This document shows, one piece after another, positions 8,605 through 18,977 of a DNA stretch of 64,000 nt; within the stretch, counting starts at the first letter, position 1, and the number at the start of each line of letters is the position of its first letter. Made by a program: the position numbers and the translations under genes. The stretch lies in contig NZ_JAMOKX010000003.1 in NCBI RefSeq assembly GCF_023646285.1, positions 151,301 to 215,300 on the forward strand, given 5' to 3'. The notes beneath the pieces are model-generated. The model was not told where the DNA came from. It worked only from the letters and a program-made list of their open reading frames with translations, and did no database searches. The stretch comes from Helicobacter colisuis (lineage in GTDB: Bacteria; Campylobacterota; Campylobacteria; Campylobacterales; Helicobacteraceae).

Positions 8605-8939
8605 TTAAATTCCTCATATTCTTCTTCTTTAAAACCCACAATAACTTGATGATTAGCTTCAACAACTGGGCGTTTGATTAAATTGGGTTCTTTGATTAGA
8701 TATTCTTTAATCTCTTCTTCGCTAAGATTCTTATCTTTTAGGGAAAGTTTTTTATAAGTGGTGCCTTTAGTGTTAAAAAGTATTTTAAGTGGGACACTTT
8801 GGAGCCATTTTTCAAGTGTTTCTTTATTAGGTGGAGTTTTTTTAAAGTCAATAAATTCATAAGGAATCTTTTTTTGCTCTAAGAAATTTAAAGCTTTTTT
8901 AACGCTACCACAATTTTTGATTCCATAAACCTTAACCAT
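8598..8939 (-). CDS. ArsC/Spx/YffB-family thioredoxin-fold protein
   Basis: A 113-residue protein starting MVKVYGIKNCGSVKKAL, the ArsC/Spx/YffB family pattern. Only the first active-site cysteine (C10) is present; the CxxC second position is Val. It also has the family RPVV segment near the C-terminus. Members act as glutathione- or thioredoxin-linked reductases or as regulators, and function cannot be assigned from sequence. The single-cysteine form and length agree better with YffB than with arsenate reductase; no ars genes are nearby. The start overlaps the azlD stop by one base, placing it in the same transcript. Confidence 0.8.
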   Translation of the reverse strand: MVKVYGIKNCGSVKKALNFLEQKKIPYEFIDFKKTPPNKETLEKWLQSVPLKILFNTKGTTYKKLSLKDKNLSEEEIKEYLIKEPNLIKRPVVEANHQVIVGFKEEEYEEFKW

Positions 8940-9268
8940 TAAAAAATCCTTGTAAGAAAAATATAAAAAATAATTCCTGTAAATATACTAAAAACTGAAT
9001 TTTTAAACCATAAAAAACATAAAATTGCAGAAAAAATTCCACCAAGTTCATAAAGCCCATAGGTTTCACTCCAAGGAGTGTTAAGCAAACTAAAAAAAAT
9101 AAGGAGTGTCATAATAAAAAGCGGCATTGTATCTTGTAGGTATTTTAAAAGCTTATTATTTGTTGCATTTTTGAAAATAAAAAAAGGCAATAATCTTGTG
9201 AGGGCTGTCCCAATAGTAGCTGCTAAAATAGCGCCGATGAGATAAAATGTATCAAAATTATCTTGCAT
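8939..9268 (-). CDS. azlD: Branched-chain amino acid exporter small subunit AzlD
   Basis: This 109-residue protein has three to four hydrophobic segments and the TRLLPFFIF motif near residue 25 that is typical of AzlD. AzlD works with AzlC as a two-component inner-membrane exporter of branched-chain amino acids or related compounds. Its start overlaps the end of azlC by 11 nt, the usual arrangement for the pair. The substrate in this organism is not known. Confidence 0.85.
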   Translation of the reverse strand: MQDNFDTFYLIGAILAATIGTALTRLLPFFIFKNATNNKLLKYLQDTMPLFIMTLLIFFSLLNTPWSETYGLYELGGIFSAILCFLWFKNSVFSIFTGIIFYIFLTRIF

Positions 9269-9944
9269 TTTCTATCCATTTTCTGCCAAAGAGCAAAATA
9301 AAGATTCCACAAAAAATGCTAAGGAGCAAAAAATATTGATTAGGGAAAATGATAAGTCCTATGACGCCTAATGATAAGCCTATATAAAAAGGTTTTTTAT
9401 TAGGAGAATTTTGTAGAAGCGAAAGAGTTAAAACGCTAAAAAGAGCTGTTAGTGCAAATTCTACACCATCTGGCTTAAATCCTAAAGTATTTCCTAGAAA
9501 AATCCCGATTCCACACCCCAAAACCCAGTAGCAATGATCAAAAAAAGTAATGTAAAAATAACTTTGTTCTAGCTCTTTTAAAGAGAGATTAAAGGCAGCT
9601 TTATTGGCTTTTAAGACTGCAAAAGTCTCATCAGTTAAGCCAAAGAGAATATAATATTTGGTGATTCCAAAGTTTTTGATTTCATTGGTAATAGCAAGGG
9701 AATAAAAGAGATGGCGAATATTTAATAAAAAAGAAGCAATGGCTATTTCTAGGAATCCGGCATAAGAAGCAATAAGAGAAACAAGTAAAAATTGCCCAGC
9801 ACCTGTAAAAACCAAAATAGCAATTAAAACACCATAATACCAATCAAGCGATAATTCTTTGGAAAATAAAATACCAAAGGCAATTCCAAGGGGTAAATAC
9901 CCCATTAAAACAGGCAATGATTGAATAAAACTTCGATAAAACAC
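9258..9944 (-). CDS. azlC: Branched-chain amino acid exporter large subunit AzlC
   Basis: A 228-residue polytopic membrane protein with the AzlC family blocks LPLGIAFGILFSKE (about residues 17-30), FTGAGQFLLVSL (about 46-58) and the FGLTDETFAV segment. With AzlD it would export branched-chain amino acids. It is the first gene of a run of eight minus-strand genes with overlaps or gaps of one base, and the only clear promoter for that run lies upstream of it. Confidence 0.87.
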   Translation of the reverse strand: MFYRSFIQSLPVLMGYLPLGIAFGILFSKELSLDWYYGVLIAILVFTGAGQFLLVSLIASYAGFLEIAIASFLLNIRHLFYSLAITNEIKNFGITKYYILFGLTDETFAVLKANKAAFNLSLKELEQSYFYITFFDHCYWVLGCGIGIFLGNTLGFKPDGVEFALTALFSVLTLSLLQNSPNKKPFYIGLSLGVIGLIIFPNQYFLLLSIFCGIFILLFGRKWIENAR

Positions 9945-9976
9945 CTAAAAACCTCAAGAATTTATAAGAGAGCGCA

Positions 9977-9982
9977 ATTATA
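9977..9982 (-). promoter_or_regulatory. Extended -10 promoter element upstream of azlC
   Basis: On the minus strand, TGCTATAAT (extended -10) lies about 33 nt before the azlC start codon. It is the best promoter candidate for the azlC-to-4148 operon. No convincing -35 box is needed with an extended -10. Confidence 0.6.
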
Positions 9983-10030
9983 GCAGAATTTATGCTCTAA
10001 AAAATATTCCATTTTGTAGAATCTTTAAAA

Positions 10031-10059
10031 TTGAAAAATGTTTAAAAATATAGTAAAAT
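10031..10059 (+). promoter_or_regulatory. Putative sigma-70 promoter of the glycosyltransferase gene
   Basis: TTGAAA and TAAAAT are separated by 17 bases, ending 18 nt before the ATG. The ribosome site GGAGAAGG follows. The boxes are imperfect in a very AT-rich region, so this is moderate support only. Confidence 0.4.
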
Positions 10060-10077
10060 CAATCTTTTGGAGAAGGA

Positions 10078-11295
10078 ATGAAAAAGCACAAGTTTGGGAT
10101 TTTATTAGCAGCAACAAAAGATTCAAGCTTTACCTTAGGCGTTATGATTGCCAACATTAAGGATAAAATGGGTAGTTTTGTTGATGTTTTTTATATTGTT
10201 CATGATGGATTTAGCCCAAAAGATAAAGAGGCAATGGAAAGATTGGCTCAAGATAGCAAGGTGGTTTTTTGTGAATTCACACAACAAACTTTTTTAGATA
10301 ATTTTAAAAAATTCAATCAGAATAATTTAAAAATTGATTTTTCTTGCTCTAGGGGTTTTTTGGGGCGTTGGACGCATATGGTGTATGCGTGTTTTGAAAT
10401 TTTTAGATATTTAGAAGAATGTGAAAATATTTTATATTTGGATTTTGATATTTTGCTTTTAAAGGGATTAGAGCATTTACTTAAGCTTAAAGAATCAGGA
10501 ATTACAATAGCAGCAGAAAGAGGCAAAAAGCAGCTTAAAGAAGTGTATCCTAATTATAATGGAGAGTTTAGGGATTTTAGAATCTACCGCTCACCGATTA
10601 TCTTTGTAAATGATTCTTTGATTAATCCTGCGGAATGTTATGCTTTTGTTTATCAAAAGAGTATTGGAGTGGGACTTAATGATCAGGGGGTTTTGTCTTT
10701 GTTGATATTTGAAAAAAGTATTAAGGCAAAGGACTTGGGGAAAGATTATGTAGGGAGTGTATTGTGGATAGCTAATGATGATTCATATTTTATTCATTCT
10801 TATGGGAGAGAAAATCGATTTTGGAATAATCAGCTTTGTTATCAAATATGGAGAGAATGGGGTGAGTATTATGAGGTTTGGCTTAATCAAGGCGGTTTGC
10901 CTTATTTAAAGGGGTTTGTTGCTAAGACAACTTATGGATATGAGAGAGTGCGATTTTCCTTAGCTTATAAAGTGGGTTATGCGATTGTGGAATGCTATTA
11001 TCAAACAAGCAAAATAAAATACCTAAAATTACCCCTTAAAATAGCACAAGTGATTTTAAAGCATAAAAGAAAACTAAGAGAATATCGTAGAATCTGTAAA
11101 ATATCTCCCCATTTAAGATTACCTATGTTTTGTCAATATGAAGATTACCAAAACGCTTTAAAAGAAAAACAAAGCATTCCTTACAAGCTAGGTGAAGCTG
11201 TTTTGGAGTTTTGTAAGGAATGGTGGAAATGCAATATCATAAAATTATATCGCAAGATTTATCTTATTAAAAAACAGGCTGCGAAAAAATCCTAG
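10078..11295 (+). CDS. GT8-like glycosyltransferase, probable LPS/LOS enzyme
   Basis: A 405-residue cytoplasmic protein. The first 130 residues follow the glycosyltransferase family 8 pattern, ending in the metal/nucleotide-sugar DxD motif YLDFDILLLKG (DFD at residues 122-124). A later NDQGVLSLLIF block is also GT8-like. The C-terminal 110 residues are basic and helical, as in enzymes that sit against the inner membrane. GT8 members add glucose or galactose to lipooligosaccharide cores. It stands alone between azlC and the purL locus and not in a surface-polysaccharide cluster. The donor and acceptor sugars are unknown. Confidence 0.75.
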   Translation: MKKHKFGILLAATKDSSFTLGVMIANIKDKMGSFVDVFYIVHDGFSPKDKEAMERLAQDSKVVFCEFTQQTFLDNFKKFNQNNLKIDFSCSRGFLGRWTHMVYACFEIFRYLEECENILYLDFDILLLKGLEHLLKLKESGITIAAERGKKQLKEVYPNYNGEFRDFRIYRSPIIFVNDSLINPAECYAFVYQKSIGVGLNDQGVLSLLIFEKSIKAKDLGKDYVGSVLWIANDDSYFIHSYGRENRFWNNQLCYQIWREWGEYYEVWLNQGGLPYLKGFVAKTTYGYERVRFSLAYKVGYAIVECYYQTSKIKYLKLPLKIAQVILKHKRKLREYRRICKISPHLRLPMFCQYEDYQNALKEKQSIPYKLGEAVLEFCKEWWKCNIIKLYRKIYLIKKQAAKKS

Positions 11296-11300
11296 CTTTT

Positions 11301-11720
11301 TCAAAAGGATTCATATCCTAATAAAATACATTTGTCAAAAAAGGGTAAAACACACATTGCGTAAAATTCTCCTCCAATGCCAATATCTTTGAGTGTTTCA
11401 TAATATTTAATATCAAATTGAAGATGAGAGTTCCTTTGTGTTGAGATTCCAATGCCACTTAATTCATTAAAATAAATAAAAGATGTAATTTTTTCATGAA
11501 TTAAAACCAAAGAATATTGCACTGCCATTTTTTCTTTTTGATTTAAGAGATGATAAGAATCAATGCTTACAAGGTTTCTGCCACGGAATTTTACATAGTT
11601 TTTTTGCAAACTTTGTGTATGGACTTGTTGATAAAAATTAGCTAAATCCAGACAAAAAGCAGGATAAAATAAAATCGCCCCCAAAAGAGCAATTTTTCTA
11701 AAGGGTTTGAAGGATAGCAT
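11301..11720 (-). CDS. Small exported protein of unknown function
   Basis: The frame is open from 11792, but the ATG at 11720 gives a 139-residue protein with a clear signal peptide (basic MLSFKPFRK, then hydrophobic [13 protein letters not shown]). I prefer this start because the upstream part lies inside purL and looks like its shadow. The 5' end overlaps the purL stop by 23 nt, suggesting coupling. The mature part has beta-like stretches and several cysteines; no family is recognised. It is likely periplasmic, function unknown. Confidence 0.6.
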   Translation of the reverse strand: MLSFKPFRKIALLGAILFYPAFCLDLANFYQQVHTQSLQKNYVKFRGRNLVSIDSYHLLNQKEKMAVQYSLVLIHEKITSFIYFNELSGIGISTQRNSHLQFDIKYYETLKDIGIGGEFYAMCVLPFFDKCILLGYESF

Positions 11721-13908
11721 CAAAGCTTTCAAAATAGATTCTTTTGGCTTCACTAAGTGTGATTGAAATATTGCCAATTTCAATCTTTTCACCCCCTAAT
11801 GTTGCAATTTTTTCTAAATGCAAATTAGAGTTTTCAAGCAAATTTTGCAAAGTTGAAACATTTTTGGAATCTAGAGCAATTAAGACTTGCGTAGGAGATT
11901 CACCAAAAAGTGCTTGATTATCAAGAGTTTGAATACTTTTGCAACCAATATTGCCTTTAATACAAGCCTTAGCTAGAGCAATGGCTAATCCACCTTGATA
12001 AATATCAACAGCTGCTTTTAAGATTTTGTGTTCTTTTGCACTAGCTAATACACTCCACAAAAACAATTCATCATTAAGATTAATAGATGAAATTTCACCT
12101 TTAATGCTGTTAGCAAAATATTTTGCAAAAAGACTAGCGCCAAATTGTGGAGTAGTATTTTTAGATTTAAGCAAATAAACTTCAGTGTCTTCTTGATTAA
12201 ATTCACTGCCTAAGAGATGATAAATATCATCAATAACTCCAACTCCTGCAATACTTGGAGTGGGGTAAATATCGCTATTATTAGTTTGATTATAAAGGCT
12301 TACATTTCCGCTAACTACAGGAGTATTAAGGGTTTTGCAAGCTTCTTTAATGCCCTCACAAGCTTCCTTGAATTGCCACATTACTTCAGGATTTTCTGGA
12401 TTTCCAAAGTTTAGACAATCTGTAATAGCCAGAGCCCTTCCACCTCTTAGAGCAATATCTCGACCGACTTTTGCAACGGCTTGTTTGGCACCTTCTTTGG
12501 GGTTAAGATAGCATAATCGGATAGGACAAGCCACGCTCATTGCTATTCCTTTGCCATTTTCTTTAACCCTAATTGCACTTGCGCCACCACTTCCAATTTT
12601 TGTTAGAGTATTAGTTTGAACTGTGCTATCATATTGCTCATAAACCCAAGCTTTATCGCTGACATCAGGACTTTGAAGGAGGGTTTTAAAAACTTCATTA
12701 GAATCTAATTTTTGGAGTGCTTCTTGATTAAGCGATTCTATATTGTTAAGATAAGTTGGATTCTCACTCACAGGTCTTTTAAGAATCGGTGATTTTTCGC
12801 TCAAAGGAGCTATTGGGATTTCAGCGCATTTTTCATTATGCCAATATAGCTCCATTTTGCCACTATTAGTAACTTCACCCACAATGGCGCAATCCAATTC
12901 CCATTTTGTAAAAATCTCTAAAATTTCTTTTTCGCAACCTTTTTTAGCACAAATCAACATTCTCTCTTGCGATTCGCTTAGCATTAATTCATAAGGCGTC
13001 ATATTGGCTTCGCGAGTAGGGACTTTATCAAGATGCATAACCATACCACTTCCGCTACGCCCTGCCATTTCAAAGCTAGAACTTGTAAGTCCTGCTGCAC
13101 CCATATCTTGAATCCCAACAATTAAATCTTTTTTGAATAATTCCAAACACGCTTCTAAAAGTAGTTTTTCAGTAAATGGATCACCCACTTGCACGGTAGG
13201 ACGCAAAGATTTAGAATCTTCATTAAAGCTATCAGAGCTCATTACCGCACCACCCAAACCATCGCGTCCAGTTTTAGAACCTACATAAATAACAGGATTC
13301 CCAATTCCTTCAGCCTTGCCATAGAAAATTTCATCGTTTTTAACAATTCCTAAAGTGAAAGCATTAACCAAAATATTGCCCTCATAGCAATCTTCAAAGC
13401 TCATTTCACCACCAATAGTTGGCACCCCCATACAATTTCCATAACCTCCAATTCCTGCGACAACTCCGCGTAATAAATAGCGGTGTTTTGCCCCTGTGGA
13501 ATCTTTTTTGGTGATATTGCCAAAGCGAATAGAGTTAAGACTTGCAACAGGTCTAGCGCCCATAGTAAAAATATCGCGCATGATTCCGCCAACTCCCGTG
13601 GCAGCACCCGCATAAGGCTCAATAAAGCTAGGGTGATTATGGGATTCCATTTTAAAAACCGCCCCATAACCCCCACCAATATCAATAATTCCTGCATTTT
13701 CTCCTGGACCTTGGATAACCCAAGGTGCGCGTGTGGGGAATCCATTGAGATAAATTTTGCTAGATTTATAGCTACAATGTTCGCTCCACATAGCAGAAAA
13801 AATCCCAATTTCTACCAAATTAGGCTCTCTTTTTAGGATATTGAGAATATTTTGATAGTCTTCTTGGGTAAGTTTATGTTGCCTTAGAATCTTTTCTAAA
13901 TTTTCCAT
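11698..13908 (-). CDS. purL: Phosphoribosylformylglycinamidine synthase, PurL subunit
   Basis: A 736-residue protein of the small-type PurL family, with WSEHCSYK (residues 41-48) and the catalytic/ATP block [10 protein letters not shown] (85-94), then repeated AIRS-like ATPase halves ([30 protein letters not shown]). It converts FGAR to FGAM with ammonia delivered by PurQ/PurS. Those subunits are not in this window. The small exported protein gene follows with a 23-nt overlap. purH is 7 kb away, so purine genes here are scattered. Confidence 0.96.
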   Translation of the reverse strand: MENLEKILRQHKLTQEDYQNILNILKREPNLVEIGIFSAMWSEHCSYKSSKIYLNGFPTRAPWVIQGPGENAGIIDIGGGYGAVFKMESHNHPSFIEPYAGAATGVGGIMRDIFTMGARPVASLNSIRFGNITKKDSTGAKHRYLLRGVVAGIGGYGNCMGVPTIGGEMSFEDCYEGNILVNAFTLGIVKNDEIFYGKAEGIGNPVIYVGSKTGRDGLGGAVMSSDSFNEDSKSLRPTVQVGDPFTEKLLLEACLELFKKDLIVGIQDMGAAGLTSSSFEMAGRSGSGMVMHLDKVPTREANMTPYELMLSESQERMLICAKKGCEKEILEIFTKWELDCAIVGEVTNSGKMELYWHNEKCAEIPIAPLSEKSPILKRPVSENPTYLNNIESLNQEALQKLDSNEVFKTLLQSPDVSDKAWVYEQYDSTVQTNTLTKIGSGGASAIRVKENGKGIAMSVACPIRLCYLNPKEGAKQAVAKVGRDIALRGGRALAITDCLNFGNPENPEVMWQFKEACEGIKEACKTLNTPVVSGNVSLYNQTNNSDIYPTPSIAGVGVIDDIYHLLGSEFNQEDTEVYLLKSKNTTPQFGASLFAKYFANSIKGEISSINLNDELFLWSVLASAKEHKILKAAVDIYQGGLAIALAKACIKGNIGCKSIQTLDNQALFGESPTQVLIALDSKNVSTLQNLLENSNLHLEKIATLGGEKIEIGNISITLSEAKRIYFESFDAILQTL

Positions 13909-14088
13909 GCCTTTTCCTTAGTTGTTTTAAAGTGAGTATTTTTTACAAAAAAAACTTTTATAAATGAAAGTTTATCAAATTGTCCTTTAAAGTATGGATA
14001 AACTAAGATTGAGATAAAGTTATTTTTAGTAGAATAGTGAGTATTTTTTAAAAAAATGGTCTAAAAGGAATTAAGGAGAAAAGACAAA

Positions 14089-16512
14089 ATGAAATACATC
14101 AAGTTTTTCAAGGAATTAAATAATAGAGATGTGCCTGTGGTGGGCGGTAAGAATGCAAGTATCGGAGAAATGTTTCAAGAGCTTGTGCCTATGGGGATTA
14201 AAGTGCCTAATGGTTTTGCAATTACAAGTGAGGCGTATTGGTATTTATTAGATAGTGGTGGAATCCGAGAAAAAATCAAAGAATTACTTGAGGGAATTGA
14301 TGTAACAGAGATTGATGTTTTAAATGTGCGTTCTAAAAAGATACGCGATATGATTTTTGGCACTCCATTACCTACGGACTTAAGGGAAGAAATTTTGGAG
14401 GCTTACAAGATTTTAAGTCAAGAATACAATATGGAAGAAGCCGATGTGGCAGTAAGAAGTTCGGCTACAGCAGAGGATTTACCTGATGCTTCTTTTGCAG
14501 GACAGCAAGACACTTATTTGAGCGTTCAAGGACAAACTGAACTTATTCATTATATTAAATCTTGTATGGCATCACTTTTTACCGATAGAGCGGTAAGCTA
14601 TCGTGCTTCTAGGGGATTTGATCATTTTAAAGTCGCTCTTTCTGTTGGGGTGCAAAAAATGGTGCGATCAGATAAGGGAAGTTCTGGGGTAATGTTTAGT
14701 ATTGATACAGAAACTGGCTTTAGAGATGCAGTTTTTATTACTTCAGCTTGGGGTCTTGGGGAGAATGTTGTAGGTGGAACTGTGAATCCTGATGAATTTT
14801 ATGTTTTTAAACCAGCTCTGGAGTTAGGCAAACGACCGATTCTAAAAAGACAACTAGGGTATAAAAACATTAAAATGGTCTATGCTGCACCTGGCGCTAA
14901 ACATCCTACTAAAAATATTGAAACTACAGAAGAAGAACTTAAAAGTTTTTCTTTGAGTGATGAAGAGGTTTTAACTCTAGCGCGTTATGCGGTTTTGATT
15001 GAAAAACATTATACAAAAGAGGCAGGAGAATACCGCCCTATGGATATGGAATGGGCAAAAGATGGCAATAGCGGTGAAATCTTTATTGTCCAAGCGCGAC
15101 CCGAAACGGTGCAAAGCCAAAAAATGAAGAAACAAAATAATACTTTAGAAAAATACTTCTTTAAAGATAAAAGTGAAAAAGAGATTTTACTAAGTGGAAA
15201 AGCCGTGGGTGGAAAAATTGGAACAGGAAAAATTCGTGTTATTGATAATATTGCTAATATGGGCGAGTTAAAAAGAGGTGAAATTCTTGTAACAGATAAT
15301 ACTGATCCAGATTGGGAGCCTGCTATGAAAAAAGCAGCAGCTGTGATTACAAATCGTGGGGGTAGAACTTGTCATGCAGCTATTGTGGCAAGAGAAATTG
15401 GAGTGCCTGCGATTGTTGGCGCAGTTGGAGCAACAGAAAAACTAGAAACTGGTATGGAAGTAACGGTTTCGTGTGCTGAAGGGGAAGATGGATTTGTTTA
15501 TAATGGAATCTATGAATATGAGGTTGAAAAAGTTGATTTAAGCTCATTAGAGCAACCTAAGACAAAAATCTATATGAATATTGGGAATCCTGAAAAAGCC
15601 TTTACTTTTTCTATGATTCCAAATAATGGTGTTGGGCTTGCAAGAATGGAATTTATTATTAATAACTATATTAAAGCTCATCCACTTGCGCTAATGGATT
15701 TGCATAATGGAAATAAAGAATTTGATGGTGTTGAGGGCGTAAAAGAGATTATGTCTGGTTATGCTAATCCTAAGGATTTCTTTGTAAAGAAAATTGCTGA
15801 GGGTGTGGGAATGATTGCAGCAGCATTTTACCCTAAGCCTGTTATTGTTAGGACAAGCGATTTTAAATCTAATGAGTATTGTCGTATGGTAGGGGGGAAA
15901 GACTATGAGCCACACGAAGAGAATCCTATGCTTGGTTATCGTGGCGCTAGTCGGTATTATTCTGAACAATACAGACAAGCTTTTGAGTGGGAATGTCAAG
16001 CTTTAGCAATGGCGCGTAATGAAATGGGATTTTCTAATATGAAAATTATGATTCCATTCCTTAGAACTCCAGAAGAGGGTAGAAGAGTTTTAGAGATTAT
16101 GCGTAAAAATGGATTGGTGCAAGGCGAAAATGGATTGGAAATTTATGTTATGTGTGAATTGCCAGTGAATGTAATTATGGCAGATGAATTTTTACAACTT
16201 TTTGATGGTTATTCAATTGGCTCAAATGATCTTACGCAATTGACTTTGGGTGTTGATAGGGATGGAGAGCTTGTTAGCCATGTTTTTGATGAAAGAAATC
16301 CTGCGCTTCTTAAAATGTTTAAAATGGCAATTGATGCTTGTAAAAAACATAATAAATATTGCGGAATCTGTGGGCAAGCACCTAGTGATTATCCAGAAAT
16401 TGCAGAGTTTTTAGTGGAAAATGGAATCACTTCTATTTCATTGAATCCCGATTCTGTGATTGAAACTTGGGATCGAATTGTAAAACTTGAAAAGAAACTT
16501 GGAATCTCTTAA
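14089..16512 (+). CDS. ppsA: Phosphoenolpyruvate synthase
   Basis: An 807-residue enzyme that makes PEP from pyruvate and ATP, the committed step of gluconeogenesis from pyruvate. The N-terminal ATP-binding domain has [11 protein letters not shown] (residues 18-28) and [19 protein letters not shown]. The phospho-carrier histidine is H429 in [13 protein letters not shown]. The C-terminal TIM barrel includes the [12 protein letters not shown] block with the catalytic cysteines near residues 758-761. Length is close to the usual 790. A good AAGGAG ribosome site precedes the ATG. It fits with pyruvate carboxylase subunit B at 48.3 kb in an organism that lives on amino and organic acids. Confidence 0.96.
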   Translation: MKYIKFFKELNNRDVPVVGGKNASIGEMFQELVPMGIKVPNGFAITSEAYWYLLDSGGIREKIKELLEGIDVTEIDVLNVRSKKIRDMIFGTPLPTDLREEILEAYKILSQEYNMEEADVAVRSSATAEDLPDASFAGQQDTYLSVQGQTELIHYIKSCMASLFTDRAVSYRASRGFDHFKVALSVGVQKMVRSDKGSSGVMFSIDTETGFRDAVFITSAWGLGENVVGGTVNPDEFYVFKPALELGKRPILKRQLGYKNIKMVYAAPGAKHPTKNIETTEEELKSFSLSDEEVLTLARYAVLIEKHYTKEAGEYRPMDMEWAKDGNSGEIFIVQARPETVQSQKMKKQNNTLEKYFFKDKSEKEILLSGKAVGGKIGTGKIRVIDNIANMGELKRGEILVTDNTDPDWEPAMKKAAAVITNRGGRTCHAAIVAREIGVPAIVGAVGATEKLETGMEVTVSCAEGEDGFVYNGIYEYEVEKVDLSSLEQPKTKIYMNIGNPEKAFTFSMIPNNGVGLARMEFIINNYIKAHPLALMDLHNGNKEFDGVEGVKEIMSGYANPKDFFVKKIAEGVGMIAAAFYPKPVIVRTSDFKSNEYCRMVGGKDYEPHEENPMLGYRGASRYYSEQYRQAFEWECQALAMARNEMGFSNMKIMIPFLRTPEEGRRVLEIMRKNGLVQGENGLEIYVMCELPVNVIMADEFLQLFDGYSIGSNDLTQLTLGVDRDGELVSHVFDERNPALLKMFKMAIDACKKHNKYCGICGQAPSDYPEIAEFLVENGITSISLNPDSVIETWDRIVKLEKKLGIS

Positions 16513-16518
16513 TATACC

Positions 16519-16551
16519 TTTATAAAATGCACATTTTGTGCGTTTTATAAA
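16519..16551 (+). terminator. Strong hairpin after ppsA
   Basis: A 14-bp stem (TTTATAAAATGCAC with GTGCGTTTTATAAA, one G-T pair) and a 5-nt loop starts 7 nt after the ppsA stop. It fits a transcription terminator, although the T tract after it is interrupted. The rest of this 218-nt gap holds the serB promoter and no gene. Confidence 0.65.
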
Positions 16552-16684
16552 AATTCTATCTTTTGCTTCTTGTGCTAAGTAAAATTTAAAGCAATATGTT
16601 AAAAAATAATTCTAGTGGTTTTTTGTGGAGAAAACTTAAGAAAAAATATTATTAATAAGTTATTTTTTTATCTTAGATTGCTTT

Positions 16685-16703
16685 TATAATAAAAATGTAT
16701 AAT
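16685..16703 (+). promoter_or_regulatory. Tandem -10 boxes upstream of serB
   Basis: Two TATAAT hexamers (16685-16690 and 16698-16703, the second preceded by TG) lie 34-52 nt before the proposed serB start. They could be alternative start points for the serB-tal transcript. No clear -35 is seen. Confidence 0.5.
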
Positions 16704-16736
16704 GTTTGGTTTTGAAATTTGCGCTAAAGGATGTTT

Positions 16737-17357
16737 TTGAAACTGGCAGTTTTTGATTTTGATTCTACACTAATGGATGGAGAAACTATAAATTTACTAG
16801 CAAAAGCCTATGGAAGTGAGCAACAAGTAAGCGAGATTACCAAAGAAGCTATGGCGGGAAAATTGGATTTTTACCATAGTTTAAGAAAACGCGTAAAGAC
16901 TTTGGAGGGAATGCCACTAAAGCAGGTTTGTGAAGTTTGTGAAAATCTTACTTATAATCCTGGTGCTAAGGAAATTATTAGTTTTTTAAAGGAAAATGGT
17001 TATAAGGTGGTGGTGTTTAGTGGGGGGTTTGATGAAGGGGTGAGTGCAGGGCAAAAAGCACTTGGCTATGATATTCATTTTAGTAACACTTTGCACCACA
17101 AAGATGGACTTTTAACAGGAAAAGTTGGTGGAGAGATGATGTTTTCTTACTCCAAAGGGAGAATGCTTGAGAAGATTCAAGTTTTGCTAGGTGTGGATTC
17201 ATCTAATACTCTTGTGGTTGGAGATGGGGCTAATGATCTTTCAATGTTTCAATATGCGCAAAAAAAAGTGGCATTTTGCGCCAAAGAAGTTTTGAGAGAG
17301 GCTGCAAATATCATAATTGATACAAAAGATTTGTCATTAATAAAAAATTATCTATAA
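16737..17357 (+). CDS. serB: Phosphoserine phosphatase
   Basis: A 206-residue HAD-family phosphatase for the last step of serine synthesis. The catalytic motif I is AVFDFDSTL (nucleophile D7, acid D9), motif II is VVFSGGFDEG, and motif III/IV is VVGDGANDLSM. An ATG at 16731 is in frame, but AAAGG ends directly against it. The TTG at 16737 sits six bases after that ribosome site and gives MKLAVFDFDSTL, the usual family N-terminus, so the TTG is preferred. It lacks the N-terminal ACT-like extension of the E. coli enzyme. The tal gene follows at 9 nt. Confidence 0.92.
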   Translation: MKLAVFDFDSTLMDGETINLLAKAYGSEQQVSEITKEAMAGKLDFYHSLRKRVKTLEGMPLKQVCEVCENLTYNPGAKEIISFLKENGYKVVVFSGGFDEGVSAGQKALGYDIHFSNTLHHKDGLLTGKVGGEMMFSYSKGRMLEKIQVLLGVDSSNTLVVGDGANDLSMFQYAQKKVAFCAKEVLREAANIIIDTKDLSLIKNYL

Positions 17358-17366
17358 GGAACAGCA

Positions 17367-18371
17367 ATGCAAAATAATATTTTTTTTTCTTTGTGGTGTG
17401 ATTTTATTGAAAGAGATTTTTTGGAAAATGATTTTATCAAAATGATTGAGGGTGGAATTATTGAAGGGGCGACAAGCAATCCTGCTATTTTTCAAAAATC
17501 TTTTTTAGAAGCGAGTTATAGAGAACAAAAAGAATCCCTAAAGGGCGAAAATCCAAAAGAGATTTATGAGGCTTTAGCAAAGAGTGATATTCAAAGGGCT
17601 GCAGAACTTCTTATGCCAATTTATACTAATAATACAAATGACGGCTATGTGAGTATTGAAGTTGATCCTAATTTGTGTCAAGATTCTAAGGGAACTATTG
17701 AAGAGGGTGTTAGGTTGTTTAAAGAGATTGGCTATCCTAATGTAATGATTAAGATTCCAGCCACTAAAGCAGGATTTGTTGCAATGGAGGAATTAATCTC
17801 CCAAGGGATTTCGGTTAATGCGACTTTGGTTTTTACAAAAGAACAAACCATTGGATGTATGGAGGCTTTTAAAAGGGGGTATGAGAATTTCAAAAAAATA
17901 ACAAAAAAAGAATCTAAGGATTTCCCAAGAGCGGTGGTGAGTATTTTTGTATCAAGATTTGATAGAAAATGCGATTCTATTTTAAAGGATAATGGTATTC
18001 CTGTGGCGACTTTAGGCATTAAAAATGCGCAATATTTGTATCGTGTTATTAATGATTATTCTTTGCCTTGCGTGAGAGCGCTTTTTGCAAGCACAGGTGT
18101 AAAAGATGATAGTTTAGAGTCCATTTATTATATTAGAGAGCTTTATCATCAATATGCTATTAATACTGCACCATTAGCAACCATTGAAGCTTTTATGAAA
18201 GTTGAAGCCTTGGAAGAAGCTTATTTACCAAGCTATGAAGAATTAGAAGAATATTTTAAGGTGGTGGCAGATGCTGGTGTAGATTTGCAAAAAGTTTCTA
18301 GTGAGTTATTAGAGCAAGGATTAGAAGACTTTAAAAATGCTTTTGCAAAAATTTTAGAGAGTTTGTCTTAA
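17367..18371 (+). CDS. tal: Transaldolase
   Basis: A 334-residue transaldolase of the pentose phosphate pathway, moving a dihydroxyacetone unit between sugar phosphates. The Schiff-base lysine is K129 in NVMIKIPATKAG, and the N-terminal EGATSNPAIF block is conserved. It is followed by rplY, pth and lptF/G, an order I recall from H. pylori. Spacing to serB is 9 nt, so those two are likely co-transcribed. Confidence 0.95.
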   Translation: MQNNIFFSLWCDFIERDFLENDFIKMIEGGIIEGATSNPAIFQKSFLEASYREQKESLKGENPKEIYEALAKSDIQRAAELLMPIYTNNTNDGYVSIEVDPNLCQDSKGTIEEGVRLFKEIGYPNVMIKIPATKAGFVAMEELISQGISVNATLVFTKEQTIGCMEAFKRGYENFKKITKKESKDFPRAVVSIFVSRFDRKCDSILKDNGIPVATLGIKNAQYLYRVINDYSLPCVRALFASTGVKDDSLESIYYIRELYHQYAINTAPLATIEAFMKVEALEEAYLPSYEELEEYFKVVADAGVDLQKVSSELLEQGLEDFKNAFAKILESLS

Positions 18372-18437
18372 TTTAAAAGAAGTTTCAAGAATTTTAGCTA
18401 TAATTGCAGGTTTTATTTTATTTTTAAGGATTTTTAA

Positions 18438-18974
18438 ATGTTAAGTGGAATAATTAGAGAGAGTATTTCAAAAGCAGATACAAAGGCTTTAAGAAAAAAT
18501 GGTTATCTAATTGCCAATATCTATGGTAAGGGTAAAGAGAATATTCATTGTGCGTTTAAACGCAATGATTTTATCCGAGAAGTTAAAAACAAAACTGATT
18601 TGATTTTTGAAGTAGAAGTTGGCACACAAAAATATCCAGTTGTTATCCAAGAGTATCAAAAAGATCCAATTACTAGCGAAATTATCCATGTGGATTTGAT
18701 GCTTGCACAAAAAGGTGTAGAAGCAAAATATTCTGTTAAGGTGAGAATCGAAGGTGTCGCAAAAGGACTTAAAAACAAAGGTGTTTTGATGATTTCCAAA
18801 AAACGCATTAAGGTTAAGGCTACTCCTGAAAATCTACCTAAAGATTATGAAATCAATGTAACAAACTTGGATGTGGGTGATGTTGTATTGGTGCGTGATT
18901 TACCGCAAAACAATGGTGTTAAAATCGTAGAAAGAGATGATGTTGCAATTGTTGGTGTGATTAAATCTCGCTAA
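18438..18974 (+). CDS. rplY: 50S ribosomal protein L25/general stress protein Ctc
   Basis: A 178-residue L25/Ctc protein: an N-terminal 5S-rRNA-binding beta-barrel (about residues 1-90, with YQKDPITSEIIHVDLM) and a C-terminal beta domain (about 95-178, with GVAKGLKNKGVLMIS). It binds 5S rRNA in the large ribosomal subunit. The longer Ctc form is usual in this phylum. The gene is 3 nt from pth, a typical pairing. Confidence 0.94.
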   Translation: MLSGIIRESISKADTKALRKNGYLIANIYGKGKENIHCAFKRNDFIREVKNKTDLIFEVEVGTQKYPVVIQEYQKDPITSEIIHVDLMLAQKGVEAKYSVKVRIEGVAKGLKNKGVLMISKKRIKVKATPENLPKDYEINVTNLDVGDVVLVRDLPQNNGVKIVERDDVAIVGVIKSR

Positions 18975-18977
18975 AAA

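Noticed and set aside
11721..11792. Upstream extension of the small exported protein into purL
   Set aside because: The added residues precede a clear signal peptide and lie entirely within the conserved purL C-terminus, so the ATG at 11720 is the more likely start.
13401..13836. Long open frames in other phases of purL, on both strands
   Set aside because: purL is unbroken and fully conserved here; these are shadows.
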